Positions 7,501-13,646 of a DNA stretch of 14,954 nt are shown piece after piece; position 1 is the first letter of the stretch; each line of letters begins with the position of its first letter. The translations under genes and the position numbers were made by a program. Under the pieces are notes generated by a model. That model made no database searches. It was not told where the DNA came from and was given only the letters and a program-made list of their open reading frames with translations. The DNA is taken from assembly GCA_041569895.1 (NCBI GenBank), contig JBFFXF010000175.1:1-14954 (forward strand), given 5' to 3'. Origin of the DNA: JBFFXF01 sp041569895. Lineage in GTDB: Bacteria; Planctomycetota; UBA8108; JACQVS01.

Positions 7501-7651
7501 CGACATCAACATCACGGACGGTATCCGCGTCCTCGGCTTCCTCTTCCTCGGCCAGCCGCCCCCCGAGGCGCCCGGTCACGAGAACTGCGGTCCCGACCGC
7601 CCGGACTCACCGTCCGACCTCGGGTGCGATTCGTTCCCGCCGTGCGAGTGA
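4568..7651 (+). CDS. Secreted multidomain protein: duplicated beta-sandwich, concanavalin-like, PA14-like and C-terminal dockerin domains
   Basis: This is a 1027-residue protein. The start at 4568 has a GGGGAGGG site 7 bases upstream and opens a signal peptide (Arg/His-rich n-region, hydrophobic core WALVVLVLFF). Residues about 30-260 are an unrecognised beta-rich domain. Residues 265-370 and 594-698 are two copies of one domain that starts and ends with Cys and carries a 'PGD ... TETFP ... W' core. Between them, 378-590 looks like a concanavalin/LamG or DUF1080-type sandwich (SYYYLKIYADNRG...; GIYFRF). Residues 700-925 resemble a PA14-like or planctomycete sugar-binding module with a VVNGEL turn and a late 'LEPGINTVLIAVVERGGG' strand. 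Residues 936-1027 are a dockerin pair and a three-Cys tail. No glycosidase active site is evident, so a cell-surface binding or scaffold role fits best. It has its own promoter and is not in an operon with its neighbours. Confidence 0.9.
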   Translation: MSQRHSVNRSWALVVLVLFFPSVSTLESQDQGGGIVITGDDWEEFVEVGTEPGLGSPLTPPPTVVTTDDDRKSLYFSGDPDDNMAFATYILNVTQLPGGATEGRFPISIEARHTSIGGMVIRNLTVSEIDDLVPFEFQASFAGIMIRENINEIFALGTGEQPFDACLDLLDRDEGFDIIVDIWSTIGQADANATRATDIVGGETGVATTVTVMLDLVLGENVLRIDTGDLRSFPCNSKGESGHQLFTLTIGPEEDELEGELVRRCRVTRAISGAGRYDPGDLVQVRLSAENISGQTTITETFPDDWMVTRNPDGGDVAGNRISFEITADANVTYGLTVPPDVCEQVEFSGVVEGAGECSGDVRGDSSLTCVLFPPGTEVYTFDEEPGPTSNEDLEDFFLFLGVDTLVGPPGWEIVPNTVNRADGSQALHIGSNGEVLPPFFSRVAILRPDIFEAENVFVAATITWDDNDWAGIYFRFTGTSDDPFENSYYYLKIYADNRGIVLHRVKDGFEQEAVPTVDQPIPVNQGGTATFTIQADGDEILVTQNGVPVPGLDPFIDPDPLEGCGAIGFGQNTNPTFFDNLAFKKLDDAPCPCTASRTLSSTLFRPGDSITVTVSARNVTGPTTLTETFPAGWNVSDNPDSGAVTDNSIAFDLDGDAEVSYELTIPGDFCEAAELRGELSGAGGCDREVTGAAVLSCVFGCSDLQESGAVRQMLIIGPIDAGGNTSLNGLCDDNGRLEVTDYIAGENLTSGEPVDETDIAVVFGDEIAPDFGGEAGGVGVALAPNPAINPSGFEGILTVWLADANADGAIDFNDADNLGNPLDDYIIYSLTYLENTTGDELPVNLEVGSDDAVKVVVNGELAHINSVCRALPARGLGDIVPVTLEPGINTVLIAVVERGGGTGVRLLVLDDVLAPVADGSVIACLAPGTTAVPGFLRGDATMDGVLNITDAVKIFGILFLGDPDISCQEAKDVNDDGDINITDGIRVLGFLFLGQPPPEAPGHENCGPDRPDSPSDLGCDSFPPCE
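5360..5677 (+). repeat. Beta-sandwich domain copy 1 (residues 265-370)
   Basis: It begins CRVTRAISGAGRYDPGD and ends at Cys370. It aligns by eye with 6347-6661 across its length: PGD near the start, TITETFPDDW against TLTETFPAGW, RNPDGGDVAGNRISFEI against DNPDSGAVTDNSIAFDL, and a shared mid-domain Cys before the (V/L)xGxxxGAGxC segment. It is probably an immunoglobulin-like or DUF11-like sandwich; the assignment is inference. Confidence 0.8.
5699..6337 (+). other. Concanavalin/LamG-like (DUF1080-type) domain
   Basis: This covers residues 378-590. The run FVAATITWDDNDWAGIYFRF, then SYYYLKIYADNRG and HRVKDGF, is typical of jelly-roll domains that bind or cleave sugars. It closes with GCGAIGFGQNTNPTFFDNLAF, which is the usual end of this fold. 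No catalytic residues can be named. It sits between the two copies of the Cys-bounded domain. Confidence 0.6.
6347..6661 (+). repeat. Beta-sandwich domain copy 2 (residues 594-698)
   Basis: It begins CTASRTLSSTLFRPGD and ends at Cys698. It is nearly the same length as copy 1 (105 against 106 residues), with Cys at matching places. The two copies are clearly related but diverged, which indicates an old internal duplication. Confidence 0.8.
6665..7342 (+). other. PA14-like / sugar-binding-type module with an internal EF-hand-like loop
   Basis: This covers residues 700-925. It starts at MLIIGPIDAGG and includes VEVGSDDAVKVVVNGEL-type strands (LEVGSDDAVKVVVNG, 847-860), a basic-flanked turn, and a terminal strand before LLVLDD. 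The order matches the module at the C-terminus of the HEAT protein at 14891-13647. An insert at 804-815 reads DANADGAIDFND, with acidic or amide residues at loop positions 1, 3, 5, 9 and 12, so it should bind calcium. Confidence 0.55.
7373..7648 (+). other. C-terminal dockerin-like domain with two Ca-binding loops
   Basis: This covers residues 936-1027. Loop 1 (D940, D944, N948, D951) and loop 2 (D973, N975, D977, D979, N981, D984) each run into an LF-LG helix (ILFLG, FLFLG). A Pro-rich linker and Cys1007, Cys1020 and Cys1026 finish the protein. In cellulosomes such domains dock onto cohesins; in planctomycetes the partner is generally unknown. No cohesin is seen in this window. Confidence 0.88.
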
Positions 7652-7771
7652 CCTCGCCGCCGGCGGGCATTGAGGCGGGGATGGCGACGGCCTCCAGAGA
7701 CGGGGGGATGAGACGCGCGACTCCGTATGGTCGGTGATGATTTCCGAGAGATTCGCCTGGCCGGTGATTCC
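7652..7771 (+). other. Convergent gap without a recognisable terminator
   Basis: 120 bases separate the stop codons of the dockerin gene and the GH50-type gene. A short stem (cggtga, 7762-7767, with tcaccg, 7772-7777, loop ttcc) overlaps the leftward gene's stop codon, and a 10-bp palindrome (ccgccggcgg) lies near 7657. Neither is followed by a T run on either strand. Any termination here would be factor-dependent. Confidence 0.4.
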
Positions 7772-10700
7772 TCACCGAGTCCGCCCGGACCTCTCCCGGT
7801 ACATTCGATCGCCCACCTCCCGGCACGCGCGGATGATCTCCGGGTAGGGCCGGTCGCAGACGTCGACGAAGCCGATCTGGTAGTTCTCGCCGTCGCCCCG
7901 GCCCGTGACGGGCTGATCCTTGTACTGGAACCAGTGCGTGCCGACGATCTGCGGGTTGCGGAGCGCGCCGAGGACGTACTCCCGGTAGAGCTCGGCGCGA
8001 TGCTCCTGGTCGCGCGCCCTGCGGAGTCCGGTGTGGAACATGCCGCGGTCGAGGGCCCCGAAGTGGAACTCGCCGATGATCGTCGGCCGATCGATGCCGT
8101 CGGGCAGGCGGTGGTCGGCGACGGAGTCGGTATAGCGGTTGTAGCAGACGACGTCGCAGAATTTCGCCGCCGCCTTCGCGGCGCGGTCATTGACCCAGGC
8201 GAAGCGACAGCCGAGATAGAGCTGGTTGGGAGCGACCTCCTTGACGGCTGCTCGCACGGTGCGGAAGTAGGTCTCGGCGATGGTCGTGTAGAACGCGAGG
8301 AGGTCACCCTTCACCGCCGCTCTCTCGCGGTCCGGAGGCTCGCGAGAATCGAGGATCGCGTTCCATGAAGCGTGCGCCGTGCCCCACGCCTCGTTCAGCG
8401 TCGCGATCGAACCGCCGTACCTGACCTTCAGCGCGTCGACGAAGGCCCGCTTCGCCGCCTGCCCGGGTGGGCTCGCGAGCGCCGCCTCGGCCAGGGAGAG
8501 CTCGTCGCCCCAGCCGAGCTCGTTGTCGACGAAGTACCCGATGCACCACGGATCCCCGGCGCTCCGGCCCCTCTCGCGTGCCAGATTCTCGCTCACGCTC
8601 GCCGCGAAGCTCGGGTCGAAGACGTCCGGGAACTTGCCCCAGTAGCCCGTCGAGCCCTCGATGCGGGCGCTGCGGACGCTCGACGCGTTGACCGTGTACG
8701 GCGTCCGTCTCATTTCGTAGATTCGACGGTCGGACCAGTTGGCGATGGTATTGAGGCCCCAGCTGCGCAGGCGGCGGTGCGTGAGGTCGGCGAATCGCGT
8801 TTCCCAGCCCTCACCCCTTTTCAGCAGTTGGTTCGCGCCGAAGAAGTCGTAGGTGCGGTACGGCGTGCGGTCCGCGTAGTAGCCGTGCGGCGCCCAGCTC
8901 CCGGCGCCGTAAAACGCCGCTGCGGGATCCGACGGCGCCGGCAGTCGACGGAACCAGTCCTCCCGGTCGGTGATCGGCGTCCAGGCGCGCGGGTGCACGC
9001 AGTCGATGCCGTGCGACCAGAAGAGTCGACCGTCGGGATCGACGAGCCACCACATGTCCCGGAATTTCTCGACGCGAAAGAAGCCGGTTGCCTCGAGCTG
9101 CGGCCCTCGTGTCCAGCCACCCCAGCGGTCGCGATCGCCCGGCCCCGGTGACACCGCGAGCTCCGCGTCCTCCGTCTTGACCGCTGCGCGGAGCTCCTCG
9201 ACCGAGCGCGTCTTGCCGGGCCACTCCCCATGGGCGTACTGGCCGAACTCGTCGATCATCGGGAAGAAATCCTCGCGGCGGAGCGAGGCGACGGGGTGGC
9301 GGTTCCCGCCGGCCCGTACGTCCTCGATCGCGAAGACGTGCTCCCCCGACGGGTCGCTGACGAAGAAGATGAGCTGCGTGACCATCGCGGGGTCGAGCTT
9401 CGAGGTCACCGGCGGGTTGCCGCGCATGCCGAAGAGCTCGATCTCGCCTGGCGCGAAGAGGCGCGGGCGCAGCGCGACGACGATGGTGCCTCGCCGGCCC
9501 GGCGCCAGGTCGACCGATTCCGTGACGCAGTTCTTGCGCCCATCGGCGCCGGGGTTGTCGACACGGCAGTGGACGCGCACCCGCCGCTCGCCGTGATTGG
9601 CGACGTCCGCCGACAGCCACGTGCGCGACGAGAGGTCCCACCGTCCGCCCGGCGCCTTCACCGTCACGCCCGGCCAGCGCTCGCGCGTGCCGGTCTCGAC
9701 GCGCAGAACGCGACGCCCACCGTGCTCGACGAGCGAGAGCCGCGCGTCATGCGGCTGGAGCATCGCTGTATCGAGCCCGTCGCTCGGCGCGAGGAGCGCG
9801 GTCATGTCGCCGGCAGGCGCGGAGACGAAGCGCAGCGCGGCGAGAGAGCGCGGCGGCAATGCGAGGTGCGCCGCTCCGTGGTTCGCGCTCACCGTCAGGG
9901 GCGCCCGCGGCAGCGCGAGGGCGAGCTCCACGCGGGGCCTGTCCGCCAGGCGCAGCTCGATTTCGGCCTCAGTGTCGGCGAAGTTCTCGAGGACGGCGAC
10001 GTCGTCCCCGAGGAGGACGAGCGCGACCCGCGGCGGCGCGACGAGCTCGACGCCGAGCGGCGCGAGGAGCGCCCGCCGCAGCGCACGGAGCTCACCTGCC
10101 GGAATGTCGAGGAGCTTCCAGAGATCGTCAGGAATCGCGAGCGTGAGAATGGAGCCAGGCGCACCCTCGCTCCAGCCGACGGCTCGGGCAAGCCGGTCGG
10201 TGACGAGAATCGGCGTGCCCGCCGCGACCAGGCGCTGGAGCTTCGCGCGAAGGCCCGGGTCGCCGAGCAGGTGCGCCGGGACGAAGGCGGCGGGGACATC
10301 GTCGCGCAGCTCGGTGTCGGGCACGAGCGGCAGCCCGAGGAGGCCGGCGAAGTCGTAGACGTAGCGATCGCGGCCGGCATCGCTCGACGGTGGGCGCGGC
10401 GCCGCGATCCCGCGCGCCGGGCGACCGCGAACGAGCCGGGCCAGCTCGAACAGCCCCGGCAGTTCGTTCCGCAGGGCCGCGACGTTCGCGGGGCCGGTGT
10501 CGCGATGGAGCGCGCCGTAGCAGAAGAGCAACACTTCCCGGGCGCCCGCGAGCACAGTCTGACGCCCCTGCTCGAGATAGGTCGGCGGCGTCGTGCCGAA
10601 GGGGTCGAACCAGCCACCGCCGCACTTCTCGCCGCCGATGCCGCCGAGCCAGCGCATGAGAAAGTAGGCCTCGTACTGAGACTTCCTTCCCCACCGCTCG

Positions 10701-11434
10701 TTGTCGGGGTCGCGCGTCTCCGTCCCAACCCAGATGCGATCGAACATCGCCGTCTGACGGACGACGTCGTAGCCGCGCTCGTGAAAGTCCTCGTACCACT
10801 GCGGGTACTTGATGATGACCTCGACGTCGGGGTTGACCGCGCGCGCGGGCTCGAGGATGCGCCGCCGCGAGACCTCGAGCAGGAGATCGCAGCGAAACTC
10901 GCTCCACGAGCGCTCGCCGCGGGCGCGCACGCAGTCGTCACACTCACATGCTGTGGCGAAGAAGTCGTCGATCATGATCTCGTCGAAGATGCTCGCCGCG
11001 TAGCGAGACTCCTGCTCGAGCCGTTCGAGGGCGGCCTCGTCGGTGAAGCACGGGAAAATCCATCCCCGCACGGCCTTTCGCCCGAGACCCGTCGTCGTGA
11101 TGCACCCGCCTACAAGGACACCGGCCCGGCTGAAGCGCTGCTTCGCCTCGAGAAGAGCGTCGCGATCGGCCGTGTAACCGCCGCGAAAGCTCTCGAGGTA
11201 CACGCGCGTCACGGCAGTCTCACGGCACCAGCGGATGGCTTTATCGATGCCCTGCGGGTTCGAGAGATGGTCGCGGACGTTCTGGGCGGTAAAGAGCGTC
11301 GAAAAGCGGACAGTGTCGGCCTCGCGGCGCGCGAGATCGAGGAGTTCGGAGCGCTCGCCCGGATGAGCCGGAGCTGCGCAGAGGAGGAGAACGATCGGTC
11401 CGAGCGAGGAGACGAGGGCGAGATTGCGGATCAT
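7772..11434 (-). CDS. Large secreted glycoside hydrolase: GH42-like N-terminal barrel fused to GH50 (beta-agarase-like) half
   Basis: This is a 1220-residue protein. The ATG at 11434 was preferred over the one at 11533 because a GGAGA site lies about 8 bases upstream and it opens a signal peptide (MIRNLALVSSLGPIVLLLCA, cleavage near APAHPG). Residues about 40-330 form a TIM-barrel-like domain with the motif FDEIMIDDFF followed by CECDDC. Residues 340-540 look like the Rossmann-like and beta domains that follow the barrel in GH42 enzymes. About 585-705 is a beta-sandwich of the kind preceding GH50 barrels. About 720-1210 is the GH50-type barrel: DEFGQYAHGEWPGK, MWWLVDPDGRLFWSHGID, proposed acid/base Glu972 in DNELGWG, and proposed nucleophile Glu1122 in IIGEFHFG. 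GH50 enzymes hydrolyse agarose or related galactans; the actual substrate is inference. It is divergent from the oxidoreductase operon and convergent with the dockerin gene. Confidence 0.85.
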   Translation of the reverse strand: MIRNLALVSSLGPIVLLLCAAPAHPGERSELLDLARREADTVRFSTLFTAQNVRDHLSNPQGIDKAIRWCRETAVTRVYLESFRGGYTADRDALLEAKQRFSRAGVLVGGCITTTGLGRKAVRGWIFPCFTDEAALERLEQESRYAASIFDEIMIDDFFATACECDDCVRARGERSWSEFRCDLLLEVSRRRILEPARAVNPDVEVIIKYPQWYEDFHERGYDVVRQTAMFDRIWVGTETRDPDNERWGRKSQYEAYFLMRWLGGIGGEKCGGGWFDPFGTTPPTYLEQGRQTVLAGAREVLLFCYGALHRDTGPANVAALRNELPGLFELARLVRGRPARGIAAPRPPSSDAGRDRYVYDFAGLLGLPLVPDTELRDDVPAAFVPAHLLGDPGLRAKLQRLVAAGTPILVTDRLARAVGWSEGAPGSILTLAIPDDLWKLLDIPAGELRALRRALLAPLGVELVAPPRVALVLLGDDVAVLENFADTEAEIELRLADRPRVELALALPRAPLTVSANHGAAHLALPPRSLAALRFVSAPAGDMTALLAPSDGLDTAMLQPHDARLSLVEHGGRRVLRVETGTRERWPGVTVKAPGGRWDLSSRTWLSADVANHGERRVRVHCRVDNPGADGRKNCVTESVDLAPGRRGTIVVALRPRLFAPGEIELFGMRGNPPVTSKLDPAMVTQLIFFVSDPSGEHVFAIEDVRAGGNRHPVASLRREDFFPMIDEFGQYAHGEWPGKTRSVEELRAAVKTEDAELAVSPGPGDRDRWGGWTRGPQLEATGFFRVEKFRDMWWLVDPDGRLFWSHGIDCVHPRAWTPITDREDWFRRLPAPSDPAAAFYGAGSWAPHGYYADRTPYRTYDFFGANQLLKRGEGWETRFADLTHRRLRSWGLNTIANWSDRRIYEMRRTPYTVNASSVRSARIEGSTGYWGKFPDVFDPSFAASVSENLARERGRSAGDPWCIGYFVDNELGWGDELSLAEAALASPPGQAAKRAFVDALKVRYGGSIATLNEAWGTAHASWNAILDSREPPDRERAAVKGDLLAFYTTIAETYFRTVRAAVKEVAPNQLYLGCRFAWVNDRAAKAAAKFCDVVCYNRYTDSVADHRLPDGIDRPTIIGEFHFGALDRGMFHTGLRRARDQEHRAELYREYVLGALRNPQIVGTHWFQYKDQPVTGRGDGENYQIGFVDVCDRPYPEIIRACREVGDRMYRERSGRTR
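7805..9682 (-). other. GH50-type catalytic half with its sandwich domain (residues 585-1210)
   Basis: Glu972 is encoded at 8519-8521 and Glu1122 at 8069-8071. They lie 150 residues apart, as expected for strands 4 and 7 of a clan GH-A barrel. Other supports are the entry strand LVDPDGRLFWSHGID, CDVVCYNRYTD before the nucleophile, and GTHWFQYKDQPVTGRGDG after it. The assignment rests on remembered motif resemblance to GH50 and was not searched. Confidence 0.72.
10445..11317 (-). other. N-terminal TIM-barrel domain of the glycosidase (residues 40-330)
   Basis: Strand-like segments in order include VTRVYLESF (75-83), FDEIMIDDFF (150-159), VEVIIKYPQW (204-213), FDRIWVGTE (231-239) and REVLLFCYG (299-307). 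Asp156-Asp157 sit where catalytic or metal residues often lie at a strand end. C163, C165 and C168 follow (CECDDC) and might bind metal or form disulfides. No clear GH-A Glu pair is seen in this barrel, so it may bind rather than cleave. Confidence 0.6.
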
Positions 11435-11669
11435 GGCGCTTTTCTCCAATCTCCGACGCCGGGGATCTCGGTAACCGGCTTTCAGAGGGAGCAAAGGACA
11501 TACCGCGGTCCGTCGCCTGGTGGCGCACGCCATCGAACACCGAGCGCCCCCTCGCTCACGGCCACTCGTTTGCAGGTTTCGCCAGCGGACTCGTCAACGG
11601 ACACCGAGCACGGAGAATCCCCCGGCAGAGGGGAGAATTGCGCGCTCGCGGCTGAAGGAGGCACGTGCG
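11435..11669. promoter_or_regulatory. Divergent intergenic region between glycosidase and oxidoreductase
   Basis: About 235 bases must carry the promoters of both divergent genes. Both start codons have good ribosome-binding sites: GGAGA for the leftward gene and AAGGAGG (11655-11661) for the rightward one. I could not find a convincing -35/-10 pair on either strand. A near direct repeat (ggagaatc / ggagaatt) lies around 11610-11637. The shared region would allow co-regulation, but no operator is proven. Confidence 0.45.
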
Positions 11670-13004
11670 ATGCGAAAGCGCACCATCGGACGAAGACGGT
11701 TCCTCGCGGCGGCGGGAGCGGCGATCGGGGCACCTCTTTTCGTGCCCGCCGGGGTCCTCGGCGCCGCCGGCAGACCGGGCGCGAACGAGCGGATCGTCAC
11801 CGGTCACATCGGTGTCGGCGGCATGGGAGGCGGCCACCTGCGCGACATGGTCGCCCGCATGAAGCGCCGCGAGGTCGACGTGGCCGCGGTCTGCGACGTC
11901 GACGAGAAGCGCCTCGCGCGGGCCTCACGCACGGCCGGCCGACAGGCGAGTCCCTACCGCGACTACCGCTACCTGATCGATCGCAAGGACATCGACGCGG
12001 TCGTCATCGCGACGCCGGACCACTGGCACGGGGTGCAGACGGTCCACGCCGCCGAGCGAGGCAAGCACGTCTACGTCGAGAAGCCGGCCTGCTGCACCAT
12101 CGAGGAAGGGAAGGCGATGGTCGCCGCCGCGAAGAAGCACAGGGTCTCGGTGCAGGTGGGCTCGCAGGGGCGCAGCCAGCCGGAGGCGTACCTCGCGCAC
12201 CGCTACCTCGTCAACGGCACCATCGGCACGGTGCGCCGAGTCGACTGCTTCCACTACCCGAGCCCGGTCGACAGGAGACCGGTGGCCGACAGCGCGCCGC
12301 CGCCCGAGCTCGACTGGGACCTGTGGCTCGGCCCGCTCCGCTGGCGACCGTACAACCGGCGCTACTGTCACGGGACCTTCCGGTGGGTGATGGAGTCGGG
12401 AGGCGGGCAGATCCGCGACCGCGGCGCCCACGTGATGAGCTGCGCCATGTGGTGGATGGGCGCCGACGGCACCGGACCGGTCACCGTCGAGGCGACCGGC
12501 GTCGCCCCGAAGGGCGGCCTGTGGGACTCGGCGGTGCTCATGAACGTCGTGTACACGTTCAAGGACCCCGACTGGGTGCTGACGTGGAGCCAGCCGGGCG
12601 AGCCGGCGCCGCCGGAGGAGCGCACGAGCGACGAGGCGCGCATCGTGCGGCCCGGATACGGCGCGGTCTATCGCGGCGACCACGGGACCTTCGTCCACTG
12701 GGGCGGCGACGGCGGCACGTGGGCCGAGCGGAAGGCACGCGAGTGGAAGCCGGGACCGGGCGCGAAGGACGTATTCCGGAGCCCGGGGCACAAGGAGGAC
12801 TGGTTCACGGGCATCAGGACCGGCGCGAAGACGGTCATGAACATCGAGGCTGGAGTCGGCGTGGCCTTCCTGTGCATCCTCGGCAACCTGTCCTTCGTCC
12901 TCGGCCGCGCGCTCCGGTGGGACGCAGGGAAGCAGGAGATCGTCGGCGACGAGCAGGCGCGGCGTCTGATGAGTCGCCCGCAGCGGCATCCGTACCATCT
13001 GTGA
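11670..13004 (+). CDS. Tat-exported Gfo/Idh/MocA family NAD(P)-dependent sugar oxidoreductase
   Basis: This is a 444-residue protein. The ATG at 11670 has AAGGAGG eight bases upstream and begins a twin-arginine signal (IGRRRFLAAAG), so I reject the in-frame ATG at 11520. The Rossmann dinucleotide motif is GVGGMG (48-53), followed by the acidic turn CDVDEKR (75-81). DAVVIATPDHWHG (109-121) leads to the family EKP motif at 137-139. His254 in DRGAH is the usual catalytic His position. The C-terminal domain carries WDLWLGPLRWRPYN, the layout typical of planctomycete members. The family oxidises or reduces sugars, inositols and their derivatives; the substrate here is not readable. It lies 61 bases upstream of a HEAT gene in the same direction and is divergent from the GH50-type enzyme, suggesting a role after depolymerisation. 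Confidence 0.93.
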   Translation: MRKRTIGRRRFLAAAGAAIGAPLFVPAGVLGAAGRPGANERIVTGHIGVGGMGGGHLRDMVARMKRREVDVAAVCDVDEKRLARASRTAGRQASPYRDYRYLIDRKDIDAVVIATPDHWHGVQTVHAAERGKHVYVEKPACCTIEEGKAMVAAAKKHRVSVQVGSQGRSQPEAYLAHRYLVNGTIGTVRRVDCFHYPSPVDRRPVADSAPPPELDWDLWLGPLRWRPYNRRYCHGTFRWVMESGGGQIRDRGAHVMSCAMWWMGADGTGPVTVEATGVAPKGGLWDSAVLMNVVYTFKDPDWVLTWSQPGEPAPPEERTSDEARIVRPGYGAVYRGDHGTFVHWGGDGGTWAERKAREWKPGPGAKDVFRSPGHKEDWFTGIRTGAKTVMNIEAGVGVAFLCILGNLSFVLGRALRWDAGKQEIVGDEQARRLMSRPQRHPYHL

Positions 13005-13024
13005 TCGCGGCGGTGTCGCCGCGA
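13005..13024 (+). other. Perfect stem-loop directly after the oxidoreductase stop codon
   Basis: tcgcggcg (13005-13012) pairs exactly with cgccgcga (13017-13024) around a gtgt tetraloop. The stem starts at the base after the TGA. No T run follows, so it is not a standard terminator. It may protect the 3' end of the first cistron or lower expression of the second. Confidence 0.6.
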
Positions 13025-13065
13025 CCCGAGTCGAAGACAGCGAACGGCTGAAGAGGTTCCGGGCC

Positions 13066-13629
13066 ATGTCGAAGAAAGACCTCATCGAGCGGATCGGGAG
13101 CGAGGATCCGGAAGTGCGGGGCGAGGCGTGGCAGGGGGCCGGCAACGCCGGGCCCGCGGTCATCCCCGGCCTCGCGAAACTCGCGGCGAGCGGCGATTTC
13201 GAGATCGTCCGCGCCGCGAAGCGCGCGCTCTGGAAGATCGTCCGGCACGTCGGTCGGCCCGGCGCCGGGGACGAGCGGACACCGGTGGTCGAGGCGCTCA
13301 CGAAGCTCCTCGGCGCCAGGCGGCCACCAACCGTGCGCCGTGAGGTGCTCTGGATGCTCTCCGAGCTCGCCGTCGGCGGCCGCGCCGTCCGGCGCGTCGC
13401 GGGGCTGCTCTCGGATCCGGAGCTCTGCGAGGACGCACGCATGGCCCTCGAGCGCATCCCGGGCGAGGAGTCGCTCGCGGCGTTGCAGAAGGGACTCGAG
13501 AGCGCGCCGGCCGAGCTCAAGACGAACATCGCGCAGTCGCTGCGGGCGCGCGGCGTCGACGTGCCCGGACTGCCCTGTCGGAAGCTGGTGCCGTCGCGGC
13601 CGACCGCGGTGAAGGCTCCGGGCGCCTGA
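13066..13629 (+). CDS. Small cytoplasmic HEAT-repeat protein
   Basis: This is a 187-residue protein with no signal peptide or membrane segment. The ATG at 13066 follows an AGAGG site about 9 bases upstream. The chain is helix pairs of the HEAT type: SEDPEVRGEAWQGAGNAGP (12-30), then FEIVRAAKRALWKIVRHVG, TVRREVLWMLSELAVGG, and a last unit ending LERIPGEESLAALQ. HEAT proteins are binding scaffolds, so no reaction is proposed. It is the second gene after the oxidoreductase and probably cotranscribed. From memory, similar small HEAT proteins accompany Gfo/Idh/MocA genes in planctomycetes, which suggests a functional link, but this was not searched. It converges on the next gene with only 17 bases between stop codons. 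Confidence 0.85.
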   Translation: MSKKDLIERIGSEDPEVRGEAWQGAGNAGPAVIPGLAKLAASGDFEIVRAAKRALWKIVRHVGRPGAGDERTPVVEALTKLLGARRPPTVRREVLWMLSELAVGGRAVRRVAGLLSDPELCEDARMALERIPGEESLAALQKGLESAPAELKTNIAQSLRARGVDVPGLPCRKLVPSRPTAVKAPGA

Positions 13630-13646
13630 CGACGCCCGCTCCGAGG

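Noticed and set aside
4304..7579. A 1091-codon open frame on the minus strand
   Set aside because: It is antisense to the dockerin gene, which has a promoter, RBS, signal peptide and recognisable domains. The translation is low-complexity Asp/Val/Arg/Ala.
11610..11640. Small hairpin and direct repeat before the oxidoreductase as an operator
   Set aside because: The stem is only about four G-C pairs and the repeat is partial; too weak to call.
11520..11669. Upstream in-frame start for the oxidoreductase
   Set aside because: It would put 50 Arg-rich residues before a clean Tat signal; the ATG at 11670 has an ideal AAGGAGG site.
9230..13051. A 1273-codon open frame on the plus strand
   Set aside because: It runs antisense to the GH50-type gene and out of frame with the oxidoreductase. 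Its translation is Arg/Glu/Ala-rich with no domain, signal or ribosome-binding site. It is a shadow of G/C third-position bias.
11925..13529. A 534-codon open frame on the minus strand
   Set aside because: It crosses two well-supported rightward genes and encodes an Arg/Ser/Pro/Ala-rich shadow translation.
13619..13638. Stem cgggcg / cgcccg across the end of the small HEAT gene as a terminator
   Set aside because: Only 6 bp with an 8-base loop and no T run on either side; expected often in GC-rich DNA.
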